Shown here one piece after another: positions 63,388 through 64,000 of a stretch of 64,000 nt of DNA. Under the pieces are notes generated by a model, which worked only from the letters and a program-made list of their open reading frames with translations, had not been told where the DNA came from and searched no databases. Source of the DNA: Polaribacter sp. BM10 (GTDB taxonomy: Bacteria; Bacteroidota; Bacteroidia; Flavobacteriales; Flavobacteriaceae); NCBI RefSeq assembly GCF_002005425.1, contig NZ_CP019704.1:1880001-1944000 (forward strand), read 5' to 3'. The translations under genes and the position numbers were made by a program. Positions within the stretch are counted from its first letter, which is position 1, and the number at the start of each line of letters is the position of its first letter.

Positions 63388-64000
63388 ATGAGTAAAATCA
63401 TTACATCCGTCAATCAACAAAATGATGCTTTATTTGTTCTTATTAAGTCTTTAACAAAGTCTGAAAAGAGACAATTTAACCTATATGTAGGTCGATTGGG
63501 TGGTAATATTGATGCAAAGTTTTTTTCTTTATTTAAGTTTTTAGAAAAGCTAAAAGTCTATGATGAAAAAGTAATTATTGGAAGCGGAATTGTATCTAAA
63601 CAACAACTTTCTAATTTAAAAGCGCATTTATATAAACAAATATTAATTAGTCTACGTTTAAACCCTGCTCATAAAAATGTAAGGATCCAAATAAGAGAAC
63701 AATTAGATTTTGCAACAGTACTTTATCAGAAAGGATTATACAAACAAAGTTTAAAACTACTAGAAAAAGCCAAAAACATGGCTTTAGATAATGAAGAGAA
63801 AAATATTGCTTACGAAATAGTAGAATTAGAAAAGGTAATAGAAACACAATATATAACAAGAAGTATTAGCACAAGAGCAGATCAATTATCTGTGCAAGCA
63901 AAAGAGCTAAGTCAGCAGAATGTTATCGCAAGTAAACTCTCTAACTTATCGTTACAGTTATATAGTCACTTATTACAAAATGGTTATGTAAAAAATGAAG
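63388..64000 (+). CDS. Hypothetical protein, helical repeat type (partial, 3' end outside window)
   Basis: An open frame of at least 204 codons from the ATG at 63388 to the window end. The product begins MSKIITSVNQQNDALFVLIK and is helical and charged throughout, with YKQSLKLLEKAKNMALDNEEKN resembling a TPR-like helix pair. There is no signal peptide or membrane segment, so it should be cytoplasmic. It is divergent from leuA. Proteins of this kind are common hypotheticals in Bacteroidetes; function unknown. Confidence 0.75.
   Translation, partial: MSKIITSVNQQNDALFVLIKSLTKSEKRQFNLYVGRLGGNIDAKFFSLFKFLEKLKVYDEKVIIGSGIVSKQQLSNLKAHLYKQILISLRLNPAHKNVRIQIREQLDFATVLYQKGLYKQSLKLLEKAKNMALDNEEKNIAYEIVELEKVIETQYITRSISTRADQLSVQAKELSQQNVIASKLSNLSLQLYSHLLQNGYVKNE

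Noticed and set aside
63647-63859. 70-codon minus-strand frame near the window end
   Set aside because: It lies wholly opposite the longer plus-strand frame from 63388, which has gene-like composition.

Overview
The window is a stretch of a low-GC chromosome from a member of the Flavobacteriaceae (Bacteroidetes), most like a marine Polaribacter-type organism. This is inferred from family content: a type IX secretion type B sorting domain, the XrtF exosortase pair, an Alternative Complex III operon, a primary sigma factor without region 1.1, a HYC_CC_PP protein, and promoters with the Bacteroidetes -7 motif TAnnTTTG. The species cannot be fixed from the sequence alone. Nearly all genes are intact and chromosomal in character. 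I found no rRNA, tRNA, CRISPR array, insertion sequence or prophage.

Layout. (1) 0.26-5.8 kb, minus: elongasome operon mreB-mreC-mreD-mrdA(PBP2)-rodA. (2) 5.9-8.3 kb, minus: purH and a GAF-domain methionine sulfoxide reductase, separated by a 465-bp gap that holds a consensus promoter, a 41-codon ORF and phased TTAGGG repeats. (3) 8.4-15.9 kb, plus: orphan exosortase XrtF with its partner, a probable metal uptake set (HYC_CC_PP protein, TonB receptor, periplasmic HMA protein) and a large T9SS cargo protein. (4) 16.2-29.3 kb, mixed: Tat-exported HisC-like aminotransferase with an AEC transporter, exported nuclease, ahcY, PPTase, GGGP synthase-pnuC-NadR-like kinase-arfB, an Omp85 barrel, a TPP riboswitch with its TonB receptor, and the primary sigma factor. 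(5) 29.3-34.2 kb, minus: HMA protein, rhodanese lipoprotein, persulfide-dioxygenase-like MBL/rhodanese protein and SulP transporter (a sulfur module), then ruvB. (6) 34.3-45.7 kb, minus: one eight-gene respiratory operon, Alternative Complex III actA-F plus coxB and coxA. (7) 45.9-53.6 kb: SPOR protein, rimP-nusA-infB, a tandem universal stress protein and a gapN-type dehydrogenase. (8) 53.8-63.3 kb, minus: leuA-leuB-[leader]-ilvD-ilvB-ilvN-ilvC-ilvA for branched-chain amino acids. (9) The 5' part of a divergent hypothetical gene.

The most interesting signals are in RNA regulation. Between leuB and ilvD a 20-residue ORF with six Ile, three Val and one Leu precedes a strong terminator hairpin and carries mutually exclusive short stems: a classic-looking translation attenuator placed inside the leu-ilv operon. 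The rimP-nusA-infB operon has a consensus promoter followed by a terminator-like hairpin inside a 16-codon upstream ORF, which suggests attenuation of the nusA operon. A third unit between purH and the GAF gene has a perfect promoter but only tiny ORFs. Perfect inverted repeats sit in the promoter regions of the respiratory operon and of gapN.
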